From Asparagopsis taxiformis (lineage: Eukaryota > Rhodophyta > Florideophyceae > Bonnemaisoniales > Bonnemaisoniaceae), in assembly GCA_030407315.1 (NCBI GenBank), contig JALQPE010001837.1:49110-113109 (forward strand): a DNA stretch of 64,000 nt, read 5' to 3'. Positions within the stretch are counted from its first letter, which is position 1, and each line of letters opens with the position of its first letter. Below are positions 10,428 to 20,437 of the stretch, one piece after another. A program made the position numbers and the translations under genes. The notes beneath the pieces were generated by a model that saw only the letters and a list, made by a program, of their open reading frames with translations, did no database searches and was not told where the DNA came from.

Positions 10428-13400
10428 ATGAATGCCCTTCACCGCAAAATTACCAACCAATTCATACCGATCCCAATCTCATTCTCTCCGACAATTCCGA
10501 CTCTGTACGTCCTCAAGAGAACGCTTCATTCCTCCTCGATTCAGGCGCTAACCCTACACATCTTGCTCACCCTCTCCCAGGAATGAAACCCTCATCCTCT
10601 TATACCACAACAGCTAATGGCGAACATTCTCCATCCACACACCGAGACACGATCTGCATCCCCCTTCCCAACAAACACAGTCTACCTTCACACACTGCTG
10701 TCGTAGTACCCACCCTACACACCAACCTACTATCAGTAGGACAGATCACTAAAACCCATGATGTTTTGTTTCAGGACAAGTATGCATTCATTACAACGAA
10801 ATCCCCACCACCTCCTCCACATTCCATACTTGCAACAATACCCAAAGGCCGAAATGGCTTATACACCACTCACTTACCCATTAACGCAGCTGCTGCGTAT
10901 GCTGCGCGCACTATACCACCCAAACGCTCTAAAGCTCAAAACCCTAAACGTGCCAAGAAAAACCTCCCCTCCCCTAATCCACCTCGCATACCACATACAC
11001 CCATGGTCAAAAAGAGCCGTCTTCACTCCTCCAAAATACATCAGATCGACCGAAAATTGAATCCAAAGAGAAAACCTTCCCTCCGTAGCCGTCCGCTACC
11101 AAAAATTCGCGTTCCACTTCCCAGCACCATCAGAGACTACTATCATTGGCATCTCAAAATGAACCACGCTCACCCAACAAAAATCCACCACATGGCTAAA
11201 CAAAACCTGGTAGACAACATGCCAGCCTCCCTCCGACGCACTCCACCAAAATTCACTTGTTCTGGATGCGCGTTGGGCAAAACTGCGGCTGCTCCTTTTC
11301 GCAGACATCCGCGCATGGACGCTATCGGAACACACCTTCACACAGATATCTGCGGTCCAATGCCAACCCCTTCCTTTGAGGGTAACCGCTACTTCATCAC
11401 TTTCTTAGATCAAGGCAGTCGTTACCTTACTGTCCATTGTGCACCATCCAAAGCAGCTGCAGGAGCCAAACTCGCTGACCACATTCTCTTCACTCATGCC
11501 ACAACTCCACACCGCATCAGACACCTTACTTCTGACAATGCAAAAGAGTTCTACACTCAAAGACTCAATAACCTTTACACCTCCGAACACATCGACACCC
11601 ATCCCAGCATTCCTCATACTCCACAAGAAAATGCGCTTGCCGAACGCATCAATCGTTCGATTCTAAACACTGCCCGAGCCACCCTTCTCGCATCTGGACT
11701 ACCATTGGAATTATGGGACTTCGCTGTACTCTCCGCAACAGATGTCCATAACCACACACCCCACAACGCAACCCAACAACTTCCAGCCGCTCTATGGTTC
11801 GCCGTCAAACCAAACGTTATCACTCTCCTTCCTTTCGGTACAACAGGCTATGTCCACAACCCAGCTCCCCTCTCGAAACTACAGCCGCGGGCCACTCTAC
11901 TTCACTACATTGGTCGCTGCGATGCACGTCACTACTACACATATGATCCTACAACGCACAAAACAGGTCGCTGCCGTATGGCTGACTTTAAACCATACCA
12001 TCCAACCACTGATCCCGTCCGAGTTATTTCATCTTCAGCCCACACAGCAGTTTCTCTCGCTACCGAGCCCAAAACTCTCTCAGAAGCACGCGCTGCTCCT
12101 GATGCCCAAGAATGGTCAATAGCATGGAATAAGGAACTTGACAGCCTTGAAAAACGAGGCACACTTACTTTCATCCACAAATCCAAACTTCCCCCAGGAG
12201 CCCGCCTGCTACCCGTCACTACCGTTCTCAAATTGAAACGAGACAGTGACGGAAATCCCATTCTTCGCAAGGCACGTTGCACCGTACGCGGTGATCGCCA
12301 GATACCCGATGTACATTTCGATCCAAATGATATCTCTAGCCCCGTTGCCAACCGTGACGCCATTCGCTCCGCTCTTGCTATGGCCGCTGCCCATGGCTTT
12401 TCCACCTTCCACTGGGATCTGGAGTCCGCTTTTCTCCATGAGCGATTCACTGAAGACCGCCAGATTTACCTCCACCAGCCTACACGCTTTGACGGTTCAC
12501 AAAAATATCCCGACCATGTCGCAAGGCTTACGGGAAATATGTATGGCTGCAAGCAGGCCTGCAAAATATTTACCGAGGGTCTAGCCACATTCCTCCTGCA
12601 AAACAACTTCACCCGCCTCCCATCCGATTCCAGTTCGTTCATCCAATACCACCCTACTGAAAAGTCACTCTTCATACTCCTCGTCATTACGGTTGACGAC
12701 TTCCTTGTCATTACCAATCACATCCCTCTCGCCAACAAGGTCAAACAAACCTTGCGATCTAAATACTCCCTCAAAGACCTTGGGCAAGTGAGCCACATTC
12801 TTGGCTGGAAGGTTGACCATTCTTCTTCAGGAATTACAATTTCACAGCCTGGCTACATTTCCTCACTGCTTGATCGCTTCCAGCTCTCCAATGCAAAAAC
12901 GTTCACCTCCCCGATTGCAACTGAGCTTCTAGTCCCGTCTTCCACGTCCAACACACTCCTGGACACATCTAAGTTTGACTACAAAAGCTTAATCGGATCT
13001 CTGCGCTACTTAGCGGATTCAACCCGCCCTGATATCTCCTTTATAGTGAGCTACCTTGGTCGAGTCGCACACAATCCGACTTCCCACGACTGGAAAGCGG
13101 CCATCCGCGTCCTTCGTTACCTCAAAACCTCCATTACGTCCGGCATTCACTATTCTCGCCGCTTCACGTCATCCCTTGAAGCCTTTTCAGACTCAGACTA
13201 TGCATCTTGCCCCACTACAAGACGTTCCACTACTGGTTCCATTATCTTTTACAATGGTTCCCCAATCGCCTGGCAGTCCCGTCGACAACGCTGCGTCTCA
13301 CCTTCTACTTTTACTGCAGAATACATTGCAGCCTTTCACACCACGCAGCTCCTCAAGACCACAGCTAATTTTTTTGCCGACGTTGGTATCCGTGTATCCG

Positions 13401-13657
13401 AACCCATTCCCCTGCACATTGATAATGCCGCTGCCATCACTGCTGCTACATCGAAATTCCCAACCCCCAAAACCCGTCATGTGGATGTTAAATACCACTG
13501 GGTTCGCGAACAAGTTACTAACGGCCTTATTTCTCCCACTCATATTCCTTCTGACCGTAATCCTGCAGACCTCCTTACAAAAGCGCTCAAGCCTGCGCAA
13601 TTTACTTCCAAACTGCCCCTCCTTCGCCTATCAGTGCCCTCGCCACGCGGCGACTGA
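10226..13657 (+). CDS. Copia-2 pol polyprotein (zinc knuckle, protease, integrase, RT, RNase H)
   Basis: There are 1143 codons from the first ATG in this frame, but the true protein probably begins in gag. The order is a CX2HX4HX4C knuckle (WCSWHGSPHHSTDAC, residues 18-32), protease LLDSGANPTH (about 101-110), integrase HHCC (about 310-355) and its core (LHTDICGP, TSDNAKEF, NALAERIN), reverse transcriptase with TVDDFLVI (about 823) in place of YVDD, and RNase H (AFSDSDYASC, about 988). It ends PRGD with TGA at 13655-13657, and this stop lies inside the internal copy of the LTR start. No internal stop is seen, so the enzymes could be functional if the frame is bridged. Confidence 0.9.
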   Translation: MGSHKKHNVQPPPGYFGIWCSWHGSPHHSTDACRARRVQTTRRNLPPNRKPNFNNAAAAELPNLDHLNECPSPQNYQPIHTDPNLILSDNSDSVRPQENASFLLDSGANPTHLAHPLPGMKPSSSYTTTANGEHSPSTHRDTICIPLPNKHSLPSHTAVVVPTLHTNLLSVGQITKTHDVLFQDKYAFITTKSPPPPPHSILATIPKGRNGLYTTHLPINAAAAYAARTIPPKRSKAQNPKRAKKNLPSPNPPRIPHTPMVKKSRLHSSKIHQIDRKLNPKRKPSLRSRPLPKIRVPLPSTIRDYYHWHLKMNHAHPTKIHHMAKQNLVDNMPASLRRTPPKFTCSGCALGKTAAAPFRRHPRMDAIGTHLHTDICGPMPTPSFEGNRYFITFLDQGSRYLTVHCAPSKAAAGAKLADHILFTHATTPHRIRHLTSDNAKEFYTQRLNNLYTSEHIDTHPSIPHTPQENALAERINRSILNTARATLLASGLPLELWDFAVLSATDVHNHTPHNATQQLPAALWFAVKPNVITLLPFGTTGYVHNPAPLSKLQPRATLLHYIGRCDARHYYTYDPTTHKTGRCRMADFKPYHPTTDPVRVISSSAHTAVSLATEPKTLSEARAAPDAQEWSIAWNKELDSLEKRGTLTFIHKSKLPPGARLLPVTTVLKLKRDSDGNPILRKARCTVRGDRQIPDVHFDPNDISSPVANRDAIRSALAMAAAHGFSTFHWDLESAFLHERFTEDRQIYLHQPTRFDGSQKYPDHVARLTGNMYGCKQACKIFTEGLATFLLQNNFTRLPSDSSSFIQYHPTEKSLFILLVITVDDFLVITNHIPLANKVKQTLRSKYSLKDLGQVSHILGWKVDHSSSGITISQPGYISSLLDRFQLSNAKTFTSPIATELLVPSSTSNTLLDTSKFDYKSLIGSLRYLADSTRPDISFIVSYLGRVAHNPTSHDWKAAIRVLRYLKTSITSGIHYSRRFTSSLEAFSDSDYASCPTTRRSTTGSIIFYNGSPIAWQSRRQRCVSPSTFTAEYIAAFHTTQLLKTTANFFADVGIRVSEPIPLHIDNAAAITAATSKFPTPKTRHVDVKYHWVREQVTNGLISPTHIPSDRNPADLLTKALKPAQFTSKLPLLRLSVPSPRGD

Positions 13658-13668
13658 CGAATAACTAT
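13655..13668 (+). repeat. Copia-2 internal copy of the LTR start
   Basis: TGACGAATAACTAT equals the first 14 bases of the 3' LTR that starts 47 bp later at 13702, and it is preceded by CGCGGCGAC. Copia-4 has the same arrangement with its own LTR sequence. It looks like a primer/LTR junction placed too early. Confidence 0.85.
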
Positions 13669-13701
13669 TCCTTAACGCGCCGAGCCCACTGCTAGCCGTC
13701 T

Positions 13702-13816
13702 TGACGAATAACTATACACATTACACCACTTTACAGTACCTCACAAGTATTTATTGACGCTCGTCGTCCTGCCACGAGCTACAAGTAAAGGGACTAAGCA
13801 CATCATTTCTTTCACA
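13702..13816 (+). repeat. Copia-2 3' LTR
   Basis: A 115-bp repeat followed by the second TTTTG target copy. The preceding bases, CTGCTAGCCGTCT, are not a purine tract. Confidence 0.94.
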
Positions 13817-14848
13817 TTTTGTGCACAGTTTTGCTGAGCGGGCGGTGCTGGCACGAAGCCTGTTTTCATCATACGGAAATCTGGGGAACGGCAATAGGCT
13901 CTTACAGTTCAAACGTTGAAATGTGAAAGTATACCTGATGTTCGAAAAATTTAGAGAAGTAGCGTGACAGAATTTCACCGTAACGCGTTGAGAGTAAAGG
14001 CAGATATCCGGCGATCTCGGAGCTGAAATTAGCTGAGCCACTCGAAATTTCACATATCTCTGGGGCTGGTTACCATTGACGAATTCTTGCGATTGGCTGC
14101 CTAAGCCAAACAACCGCAACCTCTCCGCATTTGACTGGTCAGTCAAAGCGAGATACGAGGCCTCCAAACTATGAAAGGACCTTGAAAAGTGCTGGTGAGT
14201 TCAAAATCTACGAATACGCATCATTCTATGACGCACATTTCCTTGGTATAGGGAACACGGACTTGTACGTCATAGAATCATGCAAGTGAAGGTCGTTCGA
14301 TATGTATATTCCGGAGGGCAGCAGTCAATCATCGGTTCAACACGAGAAACGCTGAATAGAACTATGTCAGAGCGAATAGAAGGGGTGTTATTCAAGTTGC
14401 GAGTCACATTTCAGCTCTTCGGTGACTGAGCAACAAACGCTGCCTGAATTTGCTCCAAGGGGGCACAAAAGAGCAAGCGGCTCAACTGCAGCATACAAAA
14501 CAATCTCAACGGAGAGATATGCAGCCAACAGAGCTTTGCACTGAAATTCAAGGTGTGTTACTAAACGATGCAATCAACATGTACAGGAAGGAAGGTGTCA
14601 AACTACCAAGCCGGAAAAATTACAAGGAGAGAGACTAATCAGCAAGATACACCATTAATGGGTACCTAGCTGGAAAGGATGACTGATACAAGTTTCATAA
14701 GAACTGATATTGCAGTGCACTGTACATCAGATCATGATCCTGTGGGAACTGGAAAGGAGAAGGGCATAGATGATGAATATGAATCGCTAAGAATGGCATA
14801 GCGGGTACGAGAGGAAGTATATAAGATAGGAATAGACGTACGTCGATA

Positions 14849-16048
14849 ATGTTGTGTGAACCAAGTGATCAAATTTTCCGTTGGGTAGGCATGCATCGGG
14901 TACGAACACAGAGGCAACATACCATCAAACGGTCAGTGAGAACGGGGGCTATTGGGTTATTAGGGATAATTTGGAGCAGCAACATGAATGATCAACTGCG
15001 AGTTGCAATGTTTCTCCAAGAGGTTTCACAGGAGTATGGGGACTATATGTTACGAAAAGAGCGTAAATCGATGATATATTCGTGTACTTTCGATCTAGCA
15101 GCACTGGACGACTTTGAGTGTTTCAGGAGGTTCCGATTCGGAAAGAAGGAGCTTAATATGATCTTGGATGAGATCGAATGGAGCGGGATTTGGCTTACAA
15201 TAGAAAATGGGGGTTATAAGGTTACTGGAACAGAAGCGCTCTGCGTAGTCATTCGAAGACTTACATCACCGTCAATCTGGAGAGATCTAGAGAAGGAATT
15301 CTTCAGATCAAGTACTGCTCTATGCGAGATATTCTACTACGCTCTGGAAATGCTCCACGCCCAACTTAACTATCTAGTGACCGAATTTCATTCATCGTTC
15401 ATCCACGAAAGGGCAAGCATGTATGCTTCAAAAGTCTTTGAAAGTGGCGCCCCACTCGATAGTTGCATTGGTTTTATCGACGGAACTAACATATACATAT
15501 CCAAACCAAAGGGTATTATGCGGAGAGCTACATATAATGGGCACAAAAGACGGAACTGCATGAAATTCCAAGCGTTGACCCTTCCTGATGGCCTTCTTTT
15601 CAATTTATACGGTCCAGTTGAAGGACGTCGGCATGATCTTACGCTATTTCGCAACTCCGGAATTGAACTGAGCCTACAGAATTCTCTTCACATAGAAGGG
15701 AGACAATATTATGTTTATGCAGATTCTGCTTACGTGCTGAGGCCGTACATGATGGTAGGGTTTCGAGGAGCTAATATGTCAGAACAGGAAGTTATGTTCA
15801 ATCGGAGGATGTCCTCAGCACGAATTACTGTAGAATGGGTATTTCATGATGTGAAGAAATACTTTTCGCACATCGACTTTCCACGGAAGATGAGAGTGGC
15901 GAAATCTCCGGTAGCTCTATGGTATTCATGCGCCTGCATATTGACCAACTTCCACACTTGCATATATGGCTCGCAAACAAGTCAATATTTTGACTGCAAC
16001 CCACCTACAATTGCAGAATACCTCTCGTTATCTCCTCCAAATATTTGA
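14849..16048 (+). CDS. Harbinger-type DDE transposase
   Basis: A 399-residue protein with the DDE_Tnp_4 nuclease fold. The catalytic acids are D211 in GFIDGTNIYI, D292 in YADSAYVLRP and E329 in ITVEWVFHDV. Other hallmarks are YNGHKRRNC and GRRHDLTLFRNS. It would cut and join the element ends in the nucleus. The reading frame is complete and the length is normal for the superfamily. The ATG at 14849 is the most upstream; a second ATG at 14984 (MNDQLRV) is possible. It converges on the Myb-like gene with about 1 kb between the stops. In known Harbinger elements the transposase needs the Myb-like partner for nuclear import and end binding. Confidence in the family is high. Confidence 0.93.
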   Translation: MLCEPSDQIFRWVGMHRVRTQRQHTIKRSVRTGAIGLLGIIWSSNMNDQLRVAMFLQEVSQEYGDYMLRKERKSMIYSCTFDLAALDDFECFRRFRFGKKELNMILDEIEWSGIWLTIENGGYKVTGTEALCVVIRRLTSPSIWRDLEKEFFRSSTALCEIFYYALEMLHAQLNYLVTEFHSSFIHERASMYASKVFESGAPLDSCIGFIDGTNIYISKPKGIMRRATYNGHKRRNCMKFQALTLPDGLLFNLYGPVEGRRHDLTLFRNSGIELSLQNSLHIEGRQYYVYADSAYVLRPYMMVGFRGANMSEQEVMFNRRMSSARITVEWVFHDVKKYFSHIDFPRKMRVAKSPVALWYSCACILTNFHTCIYGSQTSQYFDCNPPTIAEYLSLSPPNI

Positions 16049-17059
16049 ATAATAGCGCTAGTTACAGATGTGGCACTCGCAGTGAAGACTTCTAATCACC
16101 TCGAACTGTTCACTTCGTGTGTCATTTCTGTACTCCTGTTACCAGTTGATAATAAATACTGATACTCTTATCAAACTAGAGAGTATGCGTTGAACCATTT
16201 CACCGAATGCACACAATGTCTGAATTAAATCCCCAGCCTGCACAATACAAATTCCAGATTGCAAGCGAAGGTCGAGCAGACTACTCGGTTCTGCGACTTC
16301 ATCATTACCTGATTAGCCTTCTGATGTGCTTCCTTCCCGTTCACCCCATCTTCGAGTGCCACTGTATCCTGGAAGAATGGTTCACTGGCTTTGGACTTGT
16401 TCCCAACTAAATTTCCCCCTTGCAGTACTTAAAGAATCACATGCGATCATTGCCTCTTTTTCGAATAGCTGCCTTTGAGTAATGACCGTTTGTCTTCTCC
16501 CCTTTCATGTTAGATTATGCAAAGCACGTGGAACGGCGGAATAGGTTCTTGATTTACGAAGTACTTCATTGAGATGTACTGCGTACATCAACCATGCCAT
16601 CGGACTGCGAATACCACAGAATAGGAAACAGAAAAATGAACCTTACATCCAAACTGCAGTTCAGAGCTCCTTGCAAAGTTCATAGAACGGAGATCGAGTT
16701 TCCATTCAGAACATTGCTCACGGGACATAAGGGTAGAGCTCGTATCTTTGACCTGTATGAAATTTTGGTAGAAATCAAAATTTCATCATGAATGTGTAAA
16801 GGCAGGAGGCTTGGCTGGAAGGGGATTAGAATGAGGCTGAATACAATCTTTATCGCAGATATGTAGAGCTTTGCAAGGAGAGAAGAAGAGAATCAATTCA
16901 ACGGCGGCCGCATAAGTTCGATTACGACAGAAGGGTGAAAGGGAGATACTACAGAAGCTACTTGACTTCTATATAGTCGTATATCATCATGTATGCAAAT
17001 GGAAATACAATTGTGGCTACAAATGCAACAAAGTTCATGCTTGCAAAGTTTACTTCTTT
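16049..17059 (+). other. Harbinger central non-coding region
   Basis: The 3' untranslated space between the convergent transposase and Myb-like genes. Short open frames (for example 16207-16410) show no domain. AATAAATACTG near 16151 could serve as a polyadenylation signal for the transposase. Confidence 0.6.
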
Positions 17060-18505
17060 CTACAACTTCTGCATTATCAGTTCCCGAAATACTCTACGGT
17101 CCTCTGCGTCTGCGCGATCTCGCGCAGCCTGTGCAGCATCCCTATTCATTCTTTCCTGCGCCTCTGCCTCTTTTTGGGCTACTTGTGCTGCAAGCTTTTC
17201 TCTCTCTAGTTCTAATTTCTTGTACTCGAGAGCTATTTCAGCATCTGATTTCTTTTCTCTCTCAATCTGTGCTGCTATTTTGTCCCTTTCAAGCTGCAGA
17301 ACGTTTCTTTCGTGTTCTAGGCGGTCTGTTCGATACTGCCTTTGCGCTTTCTGTGTCTCGACCTCCATGGCATACCGACGTACTTCTCTTTCCTCTTTGA
17401 GTTTAGCAAACTTGAACTGGTTATCTTGTGCCTGTTTCATGCTTTCAAACAATGAAGAAAGTCCATCGCTTTCCCTTCCCCTCTTCACAGCTCGTTTGGG
17501 AGAAAAATATACTTCATCCTCAACTCCACTCTCATAGTTTCGCACACGGCTTGAGGCACGTTCGCCAGACCCGGGCTCCGATGTTACCATATTCCGTAGA
17601 GCTTGAGATCGCCGCATCATTGCCATGGTACAAACTTGTGAGCCACCTATTTCTATCTCCTCGCGATTTCTCTCTTGCTCCTCATTTCTCTCATCTACCT
17701 GGGACTTTTTCTGAATCATTTCTTCACTTATTGTATGGCACAAATGTAGAAACTTTTCCAATGTGTCTTCATGACAATCTTCCGGTTTGCATCCCTTCCT
17801 AAACTGATATATGTTCCTAGCAAATCGATCCTTACAGTGTGTAGTATCAGTCTTCCAGGACGTAACTCCCCGGTAACGACTTCTGGAACGAGAGTTGGCC
17901 CGCATTTCTAGATCATCTCTAATTGCTTCTTTGAACTTTCTGGAAACATTTAGAGCATTAGCCACAGCCTCAAATGCGGGTAGAACTCTTCCCCGGGAGG
18001 CAGTGTGTGCTTTCTGTGACAGAACCTCTTCCATAAGAATAATATCCAATTCAGTACTGAACCTCCTTTGCATTTTGCGTTTTCGGCCATTCAAATCTGT
18101 TTCAGCGCTTCCATTTTCACTTCCATCCTCGAGCGCCCTGGCTCTTTCGACTACAGGATTGTTTTTCTGAACGTACGCTCCATTTGGTATTCTATGTTCC
18201 ATTGATTGCTGAACGGTTGAATCTCTTTCCACTGATCCGTCACACTCAATTGTTTCTGTGACATGGTCAATTGACATATCCAGAAGTTCTTCATTTGCAT
18301 CATCCGATATATCCAATTCCTGAACTTGCGCAACATAATCCGACTCGCCATGATTTCGTAGGTTTCGGACAGTTTCTTGCCGTTGCGATTCATCAAGAGG
18401 CTCAAAACACTCTCCTGATATGTTTCTGGTTTCTTCGAATCCTTCAATCGGATAAATGTGCACTAGATCAGAAACTCTTAGGCTTCTTCCTCTTTCTGTA
18501 TTCAT
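17060..18505 (-). CDS. Harbinger accessory Myb/SANT-like DNA-binding protein
   Basis: About 481 residues from the ATG at 18503-18505. The open frame extends seven codons upstream but lacks an ATG. An acidic N-terminal region (to about 140) is followed by a basic KRKMQRRF segment and a Myb/SANT-like helical domain (about residues 148-255, including LIILMEEV-type and CKDRFARNIYQF helices). The last 120 residues are a long charged coiled coil rich in Arg, Glu and Ala. In this superfamily the second protein binds sub-terminal repeats and brings the transposase into the nucleus. The assignment rests on position in the element plus the domain look; I cannot run a profile search. The frame is intact and shares the element with the transposase. 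Confidence 0.82.
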   Translation of the reverse strand: MNTERGRSLRVSDLVHIYPIEGFEETRNISGECFEPLDESQRQETVRNLRNHGESDYVAQVQELDISDDANEELLDMSIDHVTETIECDGSVERDSTVQQSMEHRIPNGAYVQKNNPVVERARALEDGSENGSAETDLNGRKRKMQRRFSTELDIILMEEVLSQKAHTASRGRVLPAFEAVANALNVSRKFKEAIRDDLEMRANSRSRSRYRGVTSWKTDTTHCKDRFARNIYQFRKGCKPEDCHEDTLEKFLHLCHTISEEMIQKKSQVDERNEEQERNREEIEIGGSQVCTMAMMRRSQALRNMVTSEPGSGERASSRVRNYESGVEDEVYFSPKRAVKRGRESDGLSSLFESMKQAQDNQFKFAKLKEEREVRRYAMEVETQKAQRQYRTDRLEHERNVLQLERDKIAAQIEREKKSDAEIALEYKKLELEREKLAAQVAQKEAEAQERMNRDAAQAARDRADAEDRRVFRELIMQKL

Positions 18506-18629
18506 CTTGCACTGATTCCTATACAATGAACAACCACATCAAAAGAACCGTCTCCATAGATCTTGGTGCAATATTTATACAGAAACGATGCCGAACATCT
18601 GCAATATTAAATTGATTCCAAGTCTGTTT

Positions 18630-19558
18630 GTTCTTACGAAACTTGTATCAGTCATCCTTTCCAGCTAGGTACCCATTAATGGTGTATCTTGCTGATTAGT
18701 CTCTCTCCTTGTAATTTTTCCGGCTTGGTAGTTTGACACCTTCCTTCCTGTACATGTTGATTGCATCGTTTAGTAACACACCTTGAATTTCAGTGCAAAG
18801 CTCTGTTGGCTGCATATCTCTCCGTTGAGATTGTTTTGTATGCTGCAGTTGAGCCGCTTGCTCTTTTGTGCCCCCTTGGAGCAAATTCAGGCAGCGTTTG
18901 TTGCTCAGTCACCGAAGAGCTGAAATGTGACTCGCAACTTGAATAACACCCCTTCTATTCGCTCTGACATAGTTCTATTCAGCGTTTCTCGTGTTGAACC
19001 GATGATTGACTGCTGCCCTCCGGAATATACATATCGAACGACCTTCACTTGCATGATTCTATGACGTACAAGTCCGTGTTCCCTATACCAAGGAAATGTG
19101 CGTCATAGAATGATGCGTATTCGTAGATTTTGAACTCACCAGCACTTTTCAAGGTCCTTTCATAGTTTGGAGGCCTCGTATCTCGCTTTGACTGACCAGT
19201 CAAATGCGGAGAGGTTGCGGTTGTTTGGCTTAGGCAGCCAATCGCAAGAATTCGTCAATGGTAACCAGCCCCAGAGATATGTGAAATTTCGAGTGGCTCA
19301 GCTAATTTCAGCTCCGAGATCGCCGGATATCTGCCTTTACTCTCAACGCGTTACGGTGAAATTCTGTCACGCTACTTCTCTAAATTTTTCGAACATCAGG
19401 TATACTTTCACATTTCAACGTTTGAACTGTAAGAGCCTATTGCCGTTCCCCAGATTTCCGTATGATGAAAACAGGCTTCGTGCCAGCACCGCCCGCTCAG
19501 CAAAACTGTGCACAAAATTTACCATGCAATTCCCATATGGGAACTTCAGAAATCGTCT
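18630..19558 (-). repeat. Harbinger right inverted repeat
   Basis: A 929-bp reverse complement of the left repeat. It contains the palindrome TTCCCATATGGGAA at 19530-19543. Open frames inside it mirror those in the left repeat and are not separate genes. Confidence 0.92.
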
Positions 19559-19561
19559 ATT

Positions 19562-20246
19562 GACAGAAGACTAGACTCTTCTGCTTGAGAATAGAGGAAA
19601 GTGATGTCTTCCATGATGGAAGCACCACAGCTCAGCTCCGAAATATCTGTGACGCTCCACAACCACCTCCAAACAGACAATGCTCCACTCCGAGCGGCCT
19701 GCGCTACGTCATGCTAACGATTGCCACTACGCTTGCTGCGTCAGCAGCACAGCATACGACGGCATGACAACATGTCAATAGAAGGACGGCGGCGGAAGCG
19801 CACGGCCGAAGGATAAATAGGATGTGGGTTGAGAGAACAATAAAGAAAGGTACAGAAGTATCAGATCGGACTGCCACGAGTGTTGGACAATGGTAGCTCC
19901 TCGCCTTCTCTTTCTTTTGTCTTTCACTTGGCAGTATATATCTATTCATTGAGCCTTGAGATCGCCGGCGGTGCGTATGACAGGCTGTCTTGTATTAGCA
20001 TCCTGATAACGAGAAAAGTCAAACACAAAATATGATTTATGTTTTTCCTCAATTGAAAAAATTTTCTATTTTCCAGTCGCACACTTTGCAGTAATCCGAT
20101 AACGAGATTACGTATGAATAGTTTCCATCTCAATTCAATGCTACACACGTGTACTGTAAGACATGACAGTACACGGACGATCGCCGGCGGCCAAATGAGC
20201 GAAGGCGGAGGACAACTACGAAAATGATATGACAATTCCAGCAGCA
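19562..20246 (+). other. Intergenic duplicated DNA
   Basis: Matches 45281-45954 of copy B with scattered differences. A GGATAAATAGG TATA-like box and AATAAAG lie about 50 bases apart near 19813-19845, as in a small LTR, but no ends or target duplication could be defined. No gene is supported. Confidence 0.55.
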
Positions 20247-20251
20247 CGTGA

Positions 20252-20371
20252 TGTTGCTGAAGGAGTAGTCCCTTAACTCTTTACTACGTCGGCGGCGTCT
20301 GGTGGTGAACGTATAAATACTATTTTGTATTCTACTGTAATGTAGTGTATGATCTGGGTGATCATCCGACA
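20252..20371 (-). repeat. Copia-4 3' LTR
   Basis: A 120-bp repeat. On the minus strand it starts TGTCGGATGATCACCC and ends GCAACA. Confidence 0.94.
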
Positions 20372-20407
20372 CGAAGGATTACGGTAGCTTGACGCGAAAA
20401 GATGGAT

Positions 20408-20420
20408 TGATCATCCGACA
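20408..20420 (-). repeat. Copia-4 internal copy of the LTR start
   Basis: On the minus strand TGTCGGATGATCA repeats the LTR start 49 bp before the 3' LTR, directly after GCGCGGCGAC. It lies past the stop codon, so its conservation with Copia-2 is not due to coding. Confidence 0.85.
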
Positions 20421-20437
20421 GTCGCCGCGCGTCATGA

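Larger units (their letters stand above)
9095..13816 (+). mobile_element. Copia-2, nested LTR retrotransposon
   Basis: The 4722-bp element is inserted in the left Harbinger repeat with the duplication TTTTG (9090-9094, 13817-13821). The right Harbinger repeat supplies the empty site. The LTRs are only 115 bp and look identical. The primer site is GGTTATCGGCCC. No purine tract precedes the 3' LTR; instead the first 14 bases of the LTR occur once more at 13655-13668. Gag and pol are open but in different frames. It is the youngest insertion here by nesting. Confidence 0.95.
9049..14704 (+). repeat. Harbinger left inverted repeat, split by Copia-2
   Basis: Bases 9049-9094 and 13822-14704, read together, equal the reverse complement of 18630-19558 over 929 bp. 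The last matching bases are AAGAAC at 14699-14704. A perfect palindrome, TTCCCATATGGGAA, sits at 9064-9077, 15 bases inside the end, and is a candidate protein-binding site. Confidence 0.9.
9049..19558 (+). mobile_element. PIF/Harbinger-type DNA transposon with 929-bp inverted repeats
   Basis: The terminal repeats begin AGACGATTTCTGAAG and are flanked by a 3-bp duplication ATT (9046-9048, 19559-19561) that is single in copy B (CATTGGCAG). Without the nested Copia-2 the element is 5783 bp. It encodes the two proteins of this superfamily in convergent orientation: a DDE transposase (14849-16048) and a Myb/SANT-like protein (17060-18505, minus). The terminal repeats are 929 bp each with one difference noticed, far longer than the short ends typical of the superfamily. 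Both genes are open, so it may have been active recently, although Copia-2 now splits the left end. Confidence 0.92.

Noticed and set aside
13751..14167. 138-codon minus frame and its mirror at 19167-19574
   Set aside because: Lies in the Harbinger inverted repeats, one copy extends into the Copia-2 LTR, and it has no domain.
14450..14638. 62-codon frame present twice (also 18696-18884)
   Set aside because: It is the same sequence in the two inverted repeats of the Harbinger element, not a duplicated gene.
19780..19900. Solo LTR suggested by a TATA-like box and AATAAA
   Set aside because: No TG...CA ends or target duplication could be set, and both copies carry it, so there is no empty site.
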